Shown here: piece after piece, positions 1 to 7,189 of the stretch
Layout of the letters: each line of letters starts with the position of its first letter
How positions within the stretch are numbered: the first letter of the stretch is position 1
Origin: Bacteroidota bacterium
GTDB taxonomy: Bacteria; Bacteroidota; Bacteroidia; JABDFU01
Direction: 5' to 3'
NCBI GenBank assembly: GCA_013286655.1
Contig: JABDFG010000027.1
Span: forward strand, 1-32,494
DNA length: 32,494 nucleotides
Translations under genes and position numbers: made by a program
The notes under the pieces: generated by a model
The model's input: the letters and a program-made list of their open reading frames with translations, nothing else
Told to the model about the DNA's origin: nothing
Database searches by the model: none

Positions 1-1
1 A

Positions 2-820
2 ACCATGATATCTTTTGCAGATACACGTCCAGCTCTTGAAAAGGAAGGAATCGTATTTCATGAAATTTATGCTGACAAGAGCACCGACAAAAACGGAATT
101 TTCAAGGCAGCAATGGATGGAGATTACAAGCCGATCAAGGAACAATTGCTTAACCCTATGAATGAGGCATTCATTGGAGCTATTAAACAAAATCGAAAAG
201 GAAAATTTGATTCCCGTTCAGAAAACATTTTCTCCGGAAAAACTTATTCAGCCAAGGACGGATTAGAAGTCGGCCTAGTGGATAAGATTGGAAATAAACA
301 ACAGGTCATCGCACGTCTTATGACTCTTGCCGGCAAGTCAAATAGCAAAACATCGGTCAGCTCTCCCATATCAGAATCAAATCCTAACCCAGTAATAAAT
401 ACAACCATGAAAATAAAATCTACCTGGCTGGCCATAGTTGCCGCCGCAACCTCTTTTTTTAAGGCTACAGCCACTGAAGAAACAGTGATAACTGAAGAAT
501 TCGCACAGTATCTCAACGATGATCTGACCCGCGTAAATGCTGAGCTAGCTGAAAAAGGTACGCTACTTGAGGCAGCGACAAATTCTCTTAATGAGGCTAA
601 CGCTGCATTAACTGGATTAAAAACGGCTCATATTACAGAAATGGACTCTTTGAAAACATCACACGAGTCTGCAATTAATGCGCTTAATGAAAAGATTACT
701 GCACTTGAAAAAACACCAGGTGTTAAGGTACACCAGCCTGCATCTAAAGGAGATGTAGCAGAGGCTAGTTATATTGATAAAACGGCTGCCCACAACAATC
801 AGCTACCTCAAAAAGCCTAA
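2..820 (+). CDS. Prohead protease (S49/SppA-like) C-terminal part fused to scaffold domain, 5' partial
   Basis: The reading frame is open through the left edge, and the first methionine (base 5) lies inside a conserved domain, so the gene starts outside the window. The visible N-terminal ~110 residues match the C-terminal half of S49 signal-peptide-peptidase-like phage proteases: a KNG stretch, a DPMNE-like NPMNEAF segment, then FSGKTYSAKDGLEVGLVDKIG-type sequence (an F-[ST]-G-[KR]-x-[YF] plus GLVDKIG signature). The catalytic serine region would lie upstream and is not seen. After a Ser/Pro/Asn-rich linker (about residues 112-133) comes a hydrophobic stretch and an Ala/Glu/Leu-rich coiled coil (about residues 155-240), typical of a scaffold. 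The major capsid gene follows directly. In such phages the protease matures the prohead and removes scaffold; that role is inferred from family and position. Confidence 0.8.
   Translation, partial: TMISFADTRPALEKEGIVFHEIYADKSTDKNGIFKAAMDGDYKPIKEQLLNPMNEAFIGAIKQNRKGKFDSRSENIFSGKTYSAKDGLEVGLVDKIGNKQQVIARLMTLAGKSNSKTSVSSPISESNPNPVINTTMKIKSTWLAIVAAATSFFKATATEETVITEEFAQYLNDDLTRVNAELAEKGTLLEAATNSLNEANAALTGLKTAHITEMDSLKTSHESAINALNEKITALEKTPGVKVHQPASKGDVAEASYIDKTAAHNNQLPQKA
407..820 (+). CDS. Candidate nested, in-frame scaffold protein starting inside the protease gene
   Basis: An ATG at 407 begins exactly at the junction between the linker and the scaffold half of the protease-scaffold ORF. It follows an A/T-rich leader (agtaataaatacaacc) like those before other starts here. 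The product would be 137 residues: a basic, hydrophobic N-terminus (MKIKSTWLAIVAAATSFF), then an acidic coiled coil, then a polar tail. Lambda C/Nu3 is the precedent for an independent scaffold translated in frame from within a head protease gene. Whether internal initiation happens here is inference; the fusion could instead be made as one protein and cut by itself. Confidence 0.45.
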   Translation: MKIKSTWLAIVAAATSFFKATATEETVITEEFAQYLNDDLTRVNAELAEKGTLLEAATNSLNEANAALTGLKTAHITEMDSLKTSHESAINALNEKITALEKTPGVKVHQPASKGDVAEASYIDKTAAHNNQLPQKA

Positions 821-854
821 ACGATTTTTAAACCAAAACCAAAAACCAAATAGT

Positions 855-2003
855 ATGAAAAAGTTGATGAAAATAACAGCAATGCTCCTTATGGCGGCAC
901 TTGTTGTTTGCAATGTGCCGTTATGGGCCAGTGCAGGGCTAGGGATAAGCCTTCTTTTAACACCCACAAATCTTTACTCCGGATTTATTAAAAACGGAGA
1001 CGGCATTGACCTTACCGCAGTTGCAAATGAGCTTGGCGCTTATTTCAGGGTCAATAACAAAGAGGTCAAAAACTGGGTGTACCAGGAGGCACAAGCGGCT
1101 CAGTACATGCGTACAATTACCAAAGTGAAAGGAAAATTTCCTGCATTCCAATCGGTAACAGGAAACGTAATCCAAGGCTTTACAAATGTGTGGAATGAAA
1201 TAGGTACAACCACATTTAAAGTAAACGAGCTTGTGGCTTACCATCAAAAGGTGAATTTCCCAATCGTTCCTGCTGATGTTAACAACACTTGGCTTGCTGA
1301 ACTGGATCAAGAAAATTTAACGCCAGCTCAAAAGCCCATTTCTCAGTACATCGCTCAAAACGAGTTAAAGCCACGCGTAGTAGCTGACTTAGAGTATTTG
1401 ATTGGTAATGGATCCTATGACGCCAATAACTTGGGAGTCTTTGGTAAATCCATGAATGGACTGATTACTATCCTTCAAAACGGTATCGTGGATCCAAACA
1501 ATTCCATGTACGCAATTCCTTGCGATCCGCTCACAGACAACACGATATTGAATATCGTAACCTTATTTGAACGTCGCATCCCAATGAACGTTCGTAATTT
1601 TGTAAATAAAATTTACATGTCAACTTATAACAAAGAACGTTATATGCTTGATTATGAAAATCAATTCGGTCGTTTTATGCAGTTGTCTCCTGATCAGGCA
1701 TTAATGACCCGCACTGGAAGACGTCAGATTATAGGTCTTGATTGCTTAAATGGATCTGATTTCATCTTTGCAACTCCGGACAATAACTTCTTAAAATTGA
1801 TTGATTCTTTCGATGCCCCTCAGGTAACCGACATTCAGGTGCTGGACTATAAAGTGAAAATATTCATGGAATTCTGGCTGGGAGTAGGCTTCTGGTCTAA
1901 CCAAATGGTAATGGTGAGTGTAACTAACGGAAGCGGAAGCGGTCTGAGACAAGATCAGAATCTGTTCTACTTACCTGGACAGGTAACACCTCCAACTCCA
2001 TAA
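855..2003 (+). CDS. Major capsid protein
   Basis: This 382-residue product is the best candidate for the major capsid protein. It follows the protease/scaffold gene directly and has the size and mixed alpha/beta, hydrophobic character of a phage shell protein (for example NMVRNF-like, Tyr-rich 'NKERYMLDYENQFGRF' and 'RTGRRQIIGLDC' stretches). The frame is open from 774, but ATG 855 is preferred because it has an A-rich leader and lies just past the upstream stop at 820. Oddly, the first ~27 residues read as a classical Sec signal peptide: basic MKKLMK, a long hydrophobic core, and ASA|G as a cleavage-like site. No similarity search was run, so the HK97-type fold is assumed from context. A terminator-like hairpin follows, as expected for a very highly expressed gene. 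Confidence 0.7.
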   Translation: MKKLMKITAMLLMAALVVCNVPLWASAGLGISLLLTPTNLYSGFIKNGDGIDLTAVANELGAYFRVNNKEVKNWVYQEAQAAQYMRTITKVKGKFPAFQSVTGNVIQGFTNVWNEIGTTTFKVNELVAYHQKVNFPIVPADVNNTWLAELDQENLTPAQKPISQYIAQNELKPRVVADLEYLIGNGSYDANNLGVFGKSMNGLITILQNGIVDPNNSMYAIPCDPLTDNTILNIVTLFERRIPMNVRNFVNKIYMSTYNKERYMLDYENQFGRFMQLSPDQALMTRTGRRQIIGLDCLNGSDFIFATPDNNFLKLIDSFDAPQVTDIQVLDYKVKIFMEFWLGVGFWSNQMVMVSVTNGSGSGLRQDQNLFYLPGQVTPPTP

Positions 2004-2016
2004 GGAGCGAATAATT

Positions 2017-2056
2017 AAAGAGCCCAGGTAAAATCCGGGGTTCTTTTAATTTTTTT
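2017..2056 (+). terminator. Rho-independent terminator after the capsid gene
   Basis: AAGAGCCC (2018-2025) pairs with GGGTTCTT (2038-2045) with one G-U pair, followed by a T-rich tract (TTTTAATTTTTT). It lies 14 bases after the capsid stop and probably lowers transcription of downstream genes relative to capsid. Confidence 0.7.
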
Positions 2057-2066
2057 AAACAAAAAA

Positions 2067-2351
2067 ATGCACACTCAAATCACACTGAACAAAAAGATTG
2101 GCGAAAACCTCTGGGACGGCTCTTTGGCTGTTATCGACAAAGAGGTGGTTTCCATTAAAGGAGAAGTTCTTTTAAAACAGGAAAGCGAAAATAGCGTAAA
2201 GCTGCATTTGGACAGCAGTGTTAAGGTGAGCAAAATAGCTGAACGCACGGTACTTTCTTATACCAACGCCAAAGCTGAAATTTTACAATCAGTTAAACCG
2301 GGAGTTACCTTCACTACTAAAAACAGTGTTTGGCCTTCCTTAAAAAAATAA
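2067..2351 (+). CDS. Small unknown protein in head gene cluster
   Basis: A 94-residue product that I do not recognise. It starts at ATG 2067 after an A-run (AAACAAAAAAATG) that fits the leaders used in this phylum. The protein is polar and charged with alternating hydrophobic residues (ITLNKKIGENLWDGSLAVI; SVKLHLDSSVKVSKI), suggesting a small beta-strand fold, and has no signal peptide or membrane segment. It lies between the capsid gene and the probable tail tube gene and ends only 3 bases before the latter, so it is probably translated with it. A capsid decoration or head-completion role is possible from position alone. Nothing in the sequence decides it. Confidence 0.6.
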   Translation: MHTQITLNKKIGENLWDGSLAVIDKEVVSIKGEVLLKQESENSVKLHLDSSVKVSKIAERTVLSYTNAKAEILQSVKPGVTFTTKNSVWPSLKK

Positions 2352-2354
2352 AAA

Positions 2355-2972
2355 ATGGACTTAGAACAGCTTGATCATACGGATGGTGACGATAACACAG
2401 CCGGTATACAGCAGTATATCTATATCGGAAAAAAGGCTGACATCGCACATTTCCCCAAGCCAATTGTGGACGATTCATCTTCCACATCCGGCATTTTGGA
2501 GAACCTTGTAACAATTACCGATAACTTCATAATGAAGTCGGGTAAGAGTTTTCAAAGAGTGTATGTTACTTTGGAGGCCGGTGGAATCACCTGCACGCTT
2601 CAGGGCAATATGGACGGAAAATCATTTAAAAACCAACTTGATTTTTCTCATCCTGGTAACCGGGCTCAAGTTATGGGACTGGCTCAGTATGCTAAAAATG
2701 GAGATTTGGTTTTTATCGTTCCTGAACAAGATGGTACAGCAAGGGTTATTGGTCATGACGCATATCCTGCTAAAATGACCGCTTGTACCGTTGATACGGG
2801 AAAGAAAACCACCGATGATAAGGCAGCTAAATTCACCTTTGAAAGCGTTCGTAAAGGTCCTGCTCCTATCTTCCAAGGGCAAATATTGTTAACCGGCGGA
2901 GCTGTCGGATCCGGATTAGTAGATCCTGACAATAACTCTTACCAGGATATCGTTTTCTTGCCAGGTTCCTAA
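2355..2972 (+). CDS. Probable major tail (tube) protein
   Basis: A 205-residue, beta-rich protein with no membrane segment. The central part (FIVPEQDGTARVIG, then PAKMTACTVDTGKKTTDDK and a KFTFESV strand) has the layout I associate with phage tail tube subunits: a 'more data / identify location / expand with D-G-K-x-x-x-D-K-loop then F-x-F strand' pattern near the C-terminus. The gene sits after the capsid gene and is followed at once by its own terminator hairpin, as is common for the two most abundant virion proteins. Against this, the other tail genes lie 17-20 kb to the right, so a head decoration or head-fibre protein is a fair alternative. Function is inferred from pattern and context, without a database match. 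Confidence 0.45.
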   Translation: MDLEQLDHTDGDDNTAGIQQYIYIGKKADIAHFPKPIVDDSSSTSGILENLVTITDNFIMKSGKSFQRVYVTLEAGGITCTLQGNMDGKSFKNQLDFSHPGNRAQVMGLAQYAKNGDLVFIVPEQDGTARVIGHDAYPAKMTACTVDTGKKTTDDKAAKFTFESVRKGPAPIFQGQILLTGGAVGSGLVDPDNNSYQDIVFLPGS

Positions 2973-2994
2973 TAGAATAGAGTATTTATATAGG

Positions 2995-3034
2995 AAAAGG
3001 TTTGTGTGGTTAATCACCATGCGAACCCTTTTTT
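2995..3034 (+). terminator. Rho-independent terminator before the glycosylation genes
   Basis: AAAAGGTTTG (2995-3004) pairs with CGAACC-C-TTTT (3022-3032, one bulged C, one G-U). An inner TGGT/ACCA helix and a six-T run (3029-3034) complete it. It lies 23 bases after the tail-tube-like stop and inside the spurious 5' extension of the next ORF, which argues for the ATG 3078 start there. Confidence 0.7.
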
Positions 3035-3077
3035 AATGTCCTTTTTTGGAAATTTCCAATGTGCGTTATTTGCCCAC

Positions 3078-5288
3078 ATGTTAACATTCGCAAAATTAGG
3101 ATCACAGGGCCGTCTTGGCAACCAGCTTTTTCAGATAGCTGCTTTAATTTCCCTTGCAAAAAAAAACAATACCGATTATCTTTTACCCCAGTGGAGCTAT
3201 CAAAAATACTTTCCAAATTATAAACCTACTCTGGAAGAAGGATTAAGAGAAAAGGCTTCGAAAGAATGGCCGCAGGTAGGAGAGTCACACTTTGAGTACG
3301 CTGATCTGACACTGGATCGAACCGAGTTTTATAACGTTACTGGATATTTCCAAAGCGAGAAAAATTTTCATGATCCAAAGTATATAAAAAAGCTATTTGA
3401 GTTTGATGATTCTCAAGTTATGCATCACGTCAAGGGACTGCAAGGAATTTTGGGAATACCAAGTTGTGGGATTCATGTTCGAAGAGGAGACTATGTGAAT
3501 CATCCGAGCTATTTTAATGCACATATTTCGTATTACCGTAAGGCAATGGGGTTCATTCAGGATATGTTTCCTGAGATGAAATTTACGCTGTTTTCGGATG
3601 ATATTCCATGGTGTGAAGCTGCATTTAAGGATATACCATTTGATGTTTACTTTAATAAAGGAAATTCAGAGATACAAGATCTTTTTTTCATGTCTCAGTG
3701 TGATCATTTCATTTGTTCAAATTCAACATTCTCCTGGTGGGGAGCATTTTTGGGTGAAAAACCGGGAAGCCAGGTAATTTTCCCATCTGAATGGTTCAAG
3801 GGAGATTTTGCCAAAAAAAATAATTCAAAAGATGTTCTTCCTGATAGGTGGCATAAAGGTGCTCCGGAAATATCAAAAATTGACCTATCAGACGTTACTT
3901 TCACAATCCCGGTGATGTACGACCATCCGGACCGAAAAGCAAACCTGGATCTTTTAATCCACTTTATAAGAACACATTTTAACACCCATTTGATAGTATC
4001 CGAATGGCAAACCAGCGAATTTAGATACACAAGTGCGTATGGAAAATACATGCATTATCATGATAAAGGCGCATTTCATAGAACGCGTATGTTAAATGAT
4101 ATGGCTATTGCAGCGACGACAAAATTCATTTTTAATTATGACGCCGATGTTTTTTTTGATCCACTGCAAATTTTTTCTGCAGTAGAAAAGCTCCGAAAAG
4201 AAAATATATCCGGTTGCTATCCTTACGATGGGCGTTTTTACAGGGTACAAAGAGATGCCATGTATTTACTGGAGCAAAGTATGCAGGTAAGTGATTTTTG
4301 CCTTTTAAAGTATCCGGACTTAGCCCATTCAACGATAAGTTATGGCGGGGCTATTCTATGGAACAAAGAAAAGTTCATCGCATTAGGTATGGAAAATCAA
4401 AACATGATTTCCTTTGGCCCTGAAGATTACGAGCGTTTTGATCGAGCAAAACGACTTGGATTTTTAGTAGAAAGAACAAAGGGGCCCCTTTTTCACATTA
4501 ACCATTACTGCGGAGATGATTCTAATAGTAAAAATCCTTATTATGCAGCTAACTGGAAAGAATATGAGGAAATAAAAATAATTCCACAGAGTAGGCTTTT
4601 GGAGCGAATAGAATCCTGGTCCTGGAGACAAGCAGCTCTGAAAACTATTTCAGGTACCCGCGAAAAGGATACCAAGTATGACAAAGCCTTTTTCGAGCAA
4701 ATAAATGAATCCGCGTTAAAAAGTGCCGATATAATTTTGCCACTATTAAAAAGCCTTGTGAACTTTAAAACTGTTTTGGATGTAGGTTGTGGACAAGGTG
4801 CCTGGGGAGTTGGTTTGCCGGAAGAAGATTATTTCGGTGTTGATGGTGATTATGTGAAAGAAGAAAACCTTGTGATATCTCCATCGCAATTTAAGCCAGT
4901 GGATGTAAGTAAAAAATTCAATCTCCGCAAAAAATTTGACCTTGTAATCTCCTTAGAAGTAGCCGAGCATTTGCCCGAATCTGCAGCTGATATCTTTATA
5001 GAAAACCTATGCCGGCACGGAGATTTAATTTTATTCTCAGCTGCAATACCTGGTCAAGGAGGTAATGCACATTTAAATGAACAGTGGCAAAGCTATTGGG
5101 CAGATAAATTTATTCGACAACAATTTTTCGTAAATGACGTAATCCGTGAGAGAATCTGGAGCAATATCGATATCCCCTATTATTACAAACAAAACGCGAT
5201 TTTGTATTCCAAAAATCAAATAAAGTCGCCCTCCATTTCAGTATTAAACATCATTCACCCGGAAAAATATTTGCAGCTACTAAAATGA
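3078..5288 (+). CDS. Three-domain sugar-modifying enzyme: GT11 fucosyltransferase-like, GT-A glycosyltransferase, SAM methyltransferase
   Basis: A 736-residue fusion. The start at ATG 3078 puts MLTFAKLGSQGRLGNQLFQ at the N-terminus, where GT11 alpha-1,2-fucosyltransferases begin; the longer frame from GTG 3006 runs through a terminator. Domain 1 (about 1-270) has the GT11 marks: GRLGNQLFQIA, HVRRGDYV (about 132-139), FSDDIPW (about 172) and CSNSTFSWWGAFLG (about 213-226). Domain 2 (about 273-515) has a DxD motif in NYDADVFFD (DAD at 355-357) and GPEDYERFDRAKRLGF (from 447), as in metal-dependent GT-A enzymes. Domain 3 (about 540-735) has a class I methyltransferase motif I, VLDVGCGQGAWG (566-577), and VISLEVAEHL. 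It overlaps the following GT25 gene by 4 bases. Probable job: building and methyl-capping a short glycan, perhaps on virion proteins. Donors (GDP-fucose for domain 1) and acceptor are inference. Confidence 0.85.
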   Translation: MLTFAKLGSQGRLGNQLFQIAALISLAKKNNTDYLLPQWSYQKYFPNYKPTLEEGLREKASKEWPQVGESHFEYADLTLDRTEFYNVTGYFQSEKNFHDPKYIKKLFEFDDSQVMHHVKGLQGILGIPSCGIHVRRGDYVNHPSYFNAHISYYRKAMGFIQDMFPEMKFTLFSDDIPWCEAAFKDIPFDVYFNKGNSEIQDLFFMSQCDHFICSNSTFSWWGAFLGEKPGSQVIFPSEWFKGDFAKKNNSKDVLPDRWHKGAPEISKIDLSDVTFTIPVMYDHPDRKANLDLLIHFIRTHFNTHLIVSEWQTSEFRYTSAYGKYMHYHDKGAFHRTRMLNDMAIAATTKFIFNYDADVFFDPLQIFSAVEKLRKENISGCYPYDGRFYRVQRDAMYLLEQSMQVSDFCLLKYPDLAHSTISYGGAILWNKEKFIALGMENQNMISFGPEDYERFDRAKRLGFLVERTKGPLFHINHYCGDDSNSKNPYYAANWKEYEEIKIIPQSRLLERIESWSWRQAALKTISGTREKDTKYDKAFFEQINESALKSADIILPLLKSLVNFKTVLDVGCGQGAWGVGLPEEDYFGVDGDYVKEENLVISPSQFKPVDVSKKFNLRKKFDLVISLEVAEHLPESAADIFIENLCRHGDLILFSAAIPGQGGNAHLNEQWQSYWADKFIRQQFFVNDVIRERIWSNIDIPYYYKQNAILYSKNQIKSPSISVLNIIHPEKYLQLLK

Positions 5289-5926
5289 ACTGCGCATTAA
5301 ATAACATTGGCATTGGAGCCATGTTTTTGCTTAACCTGAAAAGGCGACCTGAGCGCCTGGCTCACGCATTAAAGCAATTTGAAAATGTAGGAATTAAAGA
5401 CTTTATTTTATGGGAAGCTGTGGATGCAAAAACACTCGGACTAAAAAGCGACCTACTTGAAATTACTCCGGGTATGGTGGGCTGTTATCAGTCACATCGG
5501 AATATTATGAAATACTGCCTAGATAATAACATCGACAGTTACATAGTGTTTGAGGATGATGTCGAATTTATACCTGGATTTAACGAGCTATGCCAGCTGA
5601 TGATTGATACTATTCCTTCGGATTGGGAATTTGTGTATTGGGGATCTACTGAGCATCTGAATGGACCTTGTTTGAAAGAGGTTTCAGATTTGTGGGTAGT
5701 TCCGCGTAGTGTATGGGGAACGCAGTGCTTTATGATGAAGGATATGCAAACAATAAAAAAAGTATATGATGCACTTGAAAAAATGCAAATGCAGATAGAT
5801 TGTCAGCTTTCTCAGCTCACCTTAAAGCAGCAACAGGTAAAACATTATGCCTGTTCACCTTCAATTGTAGGTCAGCTTTTTGAAATTGGCAGCGATATTC
5901 AGCAACGAAATCAATCAATACAATGA
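5285..5926 (+). CDS. GT25 family glycosyltransferase
   Basis: A 213-residue protein with the marks of family GT25 (LPS/lipooligosaccharide and collagen-type galactosyl- or glucosyltransferases): LNLKRRPERL (16-25) near the N-terminus, GMVGCYQSHRNI (63-74), and the metal-binding VFEDDVEF (88-95), followed by a DWEFVYWG strand. Length fits a compact single-domain member. It has no signal peptide or membrane helix, so it acts in the cytoplasm. The ATG overlaps the stop of the three-domain enzyme (ATGA), which implies coupled translation and work on the same glycan. The next gene again overlaps by 4 bases, so both sugar genes are locked into the late virion operon. Sugar donor and acceptor cannot be read from the sequence. 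Confidence 0.88.
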   Translation: MNCALNNIGIGAMFLLNLKRRPERLAHALKQFENVGIKDFILWEAVDAKTLGLKSDLLEITPGMVGCYQSHRNIMKYCLDNNIDSYIVFEDDVEFIPGFNELCQLMIDTIPSDWEFVYWGSTEHLNGPCLKEVSDLWVVPRSVWGTQCFMMKDMQTIKKVYDALEKMQMQIDCQLSQLTLKQQQVKHYACSPSIVGQLFEIGSDIQQRNQSIQ

Positions 5927-6582
5927 CAGCAAAACAGTGGATCGATAGCGATCGCAATTACCAAGTAGGAGTAGAAATTTATTCCCGTGAAGGAAATAAC
6001 CCAAATCTAAAAAGGCTGTTTGCGCGTATGGATTCAGAATATAGTCGCAGCAAGCTACTGACAGAACTTACTGGAATTTCAAACCGACAAAATCCAGAGA
6101 CGATTTCAGCTCCAAGCGCTGAGATAACTATAGACGATTTTACACGCCATACAGATCCGACAAAATATCCGGTGTTGGATTACGAAAAAATGCCAAAAGA
6201 ATATCAGGGGCTTAGAATCAAAAAAGGCAAACTGTATCAGCAAGCAAGCTATTTGCATGCGCAGATGGAAAGCCTGCAGAGTGATGAACAAAGACTAACT
6301 CAATCCCTGCAGATACTTTCATGTTTTAAAGAGATCGATGTGATTTGGGAAAAGTTTGATTATTGGCATAAAAATGGATCGGTGATGCCTTCTAAAAAAG
6401 GTGTATCAAAAACCATAGATATGGATATCGCTTCGGAAGTACAGTTAATACAACATCGTAACCGGTTGCGTTCTGTGATTTCAAAACTAAAAACCAAACC
6501 AAAGCGCGCAACGGAAATCCCTGAAAAGGAAAAGCAGCTGCAGGAAACTATTGAAAAACTGAAAATTAAATATGGAAATTGA
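5923..6582 (+). CDS. Conserved Bacteroidota phage-type coiled-coil protein, function unknown
   Basis: A 219-residue soluble protein. The N-terminus (AKQWIDSDRNYQVGVEIY then NPNLKRLFAR) follows a pattern I associate with a protein common in Bacteroidota phages and conjugative elements just ahead of the small terminase: W-x-x-S/P-D-R-x-Y-x-x-G-x-x-x-Y...N-x-x-L-K-x-x-F. The middle (about 75-130) and C-terminus (about 165-219) are strongly charged helices likely to form coiled coils, ending in EKEKQLQETIEKLKIKYG. It overlaps the GT25 gene by 4 bases and the TerS-like gene by 11 bases. A packaging accessory role is inferred from that position only; no catalytic motif is visible. Confidence 0.7.
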   Translation: MTAKQWIDSDRNYQVGVEIYSREGNNPNLKRLFARMDSEYSRSKLLTELTGISNRQNPETISAPSAEITIDDFTRHTDPTKYPVLDYEKMPKEYQGLRIKKGKLYQQASYLHAQMESLQSDEQRLTQSLQILSCFKEIDVIWEKFDYWHKNGSVMPSKKGVSKTIDMDIASEVQLIQHRNRLRSVISKLKTKPKRATEIPEKEKQLQETIEKLKIKYGN

Positions 6583-7189
6583 GAAGCATAAAATTTTACC
6601 TAAGGAAACTACCTATGACCGCATATTTGCTTGGTTTGCTGAAGGAGAAGGATATGTTGTTTTAACGGATAAAGAAAATGAAATTCGTGAACGTTGGCAG
6701 CATGCCTGGATACTACTATGTAACGGAAGATCAACCGAACAAGTTGTAAATTTTATATGCAAAATACATCATCCAATTGGCCGATCACAGGTATATATAG
6801 ATGTTAAAAACTGCAAAAAATTATTTGGTGAAGTTGGAAGAGCCTCCAAAGAAGGCGAACGTCACATTTTAAAAGAAATGGGACACAAAATTTTGCAATT
6901 AGCCATCCGGAAAGGAGATCTTAAGGCAGCGGCAGCTCAGCACATGAATCTTATTAAGCTTGGAGGATTGGATAACAATGATGCCGATCTGCCTGATTTT
7001 TCAAAACTCGAGCAGCATTTTTTTACACTTAATATCCCACCAGAAGCAATGCATCTTTTAAAAACAATGATGAATAAAGGCGCCGTGAATTTGTCGGAAA
7101 TTAGAAATGAAGTCGCGAAAACAATTGAAACAGATCACACTACTTTAGATGAGTCAGGAGAAAAACCAAACGAAGGAAATAATTTTTAA
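6572..7189 (+). CDS. Putative small terminase subunit (TerS-like)
   Basis: A 205-residue protein directly upstream of the large terminase and overlapping it by 41 bases in another frame. Residues about 35-85 (RERWQHAWILLCNGRSTEQVV through the GRSQVYIDVKNCKKLFG segment) look like a helix-turn-helix domain: an 'R-W-x-x-A-x-x-L-L-x-x-G-x-S' helix, then a short loop and a recognition-type helix. The rest is helical (ILKEMGHKILQLAIRKGDLKAAAAQHMNLIKL), suited to oligomer assembly, with an acidic, flexible C-terminus. Small terminases bind the packaging site and form rings that hand DNA to TerL. The assignment rests on the HTH, size and position. Start ATG 6572 overlaps the preceding gene by 11 bases. 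Confidence 0.65.
   Translation: MEIEKHKILPKETTYDRIFAWFAEGEGYVVLTDKENEIRERWQHAWILLCNGRSTEQVVNFICKIHHPIGRSQVYIDVKNCKKLFGEVGRASKEGERHILKEMGHKILQLAIRKGDLKAAAAQHMNLIKLGGLDNNDADLPDFSKLEQHFFTLNIPPEAMHLLKTMMNKGAVNLSEIRNEVAKTIETDHTTLDESGEKPNEGNNF

Noticed and set aside
774-854. Capsid start at 774 inside the protease-scaffold gene
   Set aside because: The extra 27 residues are low-complexity Lys/Asn/Gln-rich and overlap the upstream gene; ATG 855 has a better leader.
3006-3077. Start of the three-domain enzyme at GTG 3006
   Set aside because: The segment contains a terminator with a T6 run; GT11 proteins begin near the GxxGNQLFQ motif, which fits ATG 3078.
5285-5926. Reading the GT25 gene as a lysogenic-conversion gene only
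   Set aside because: It has no promoter of its own and overlaps both neighbours by 4 bases, so it is tied to late expression; a conversion role cannot be excluded but is less likely.
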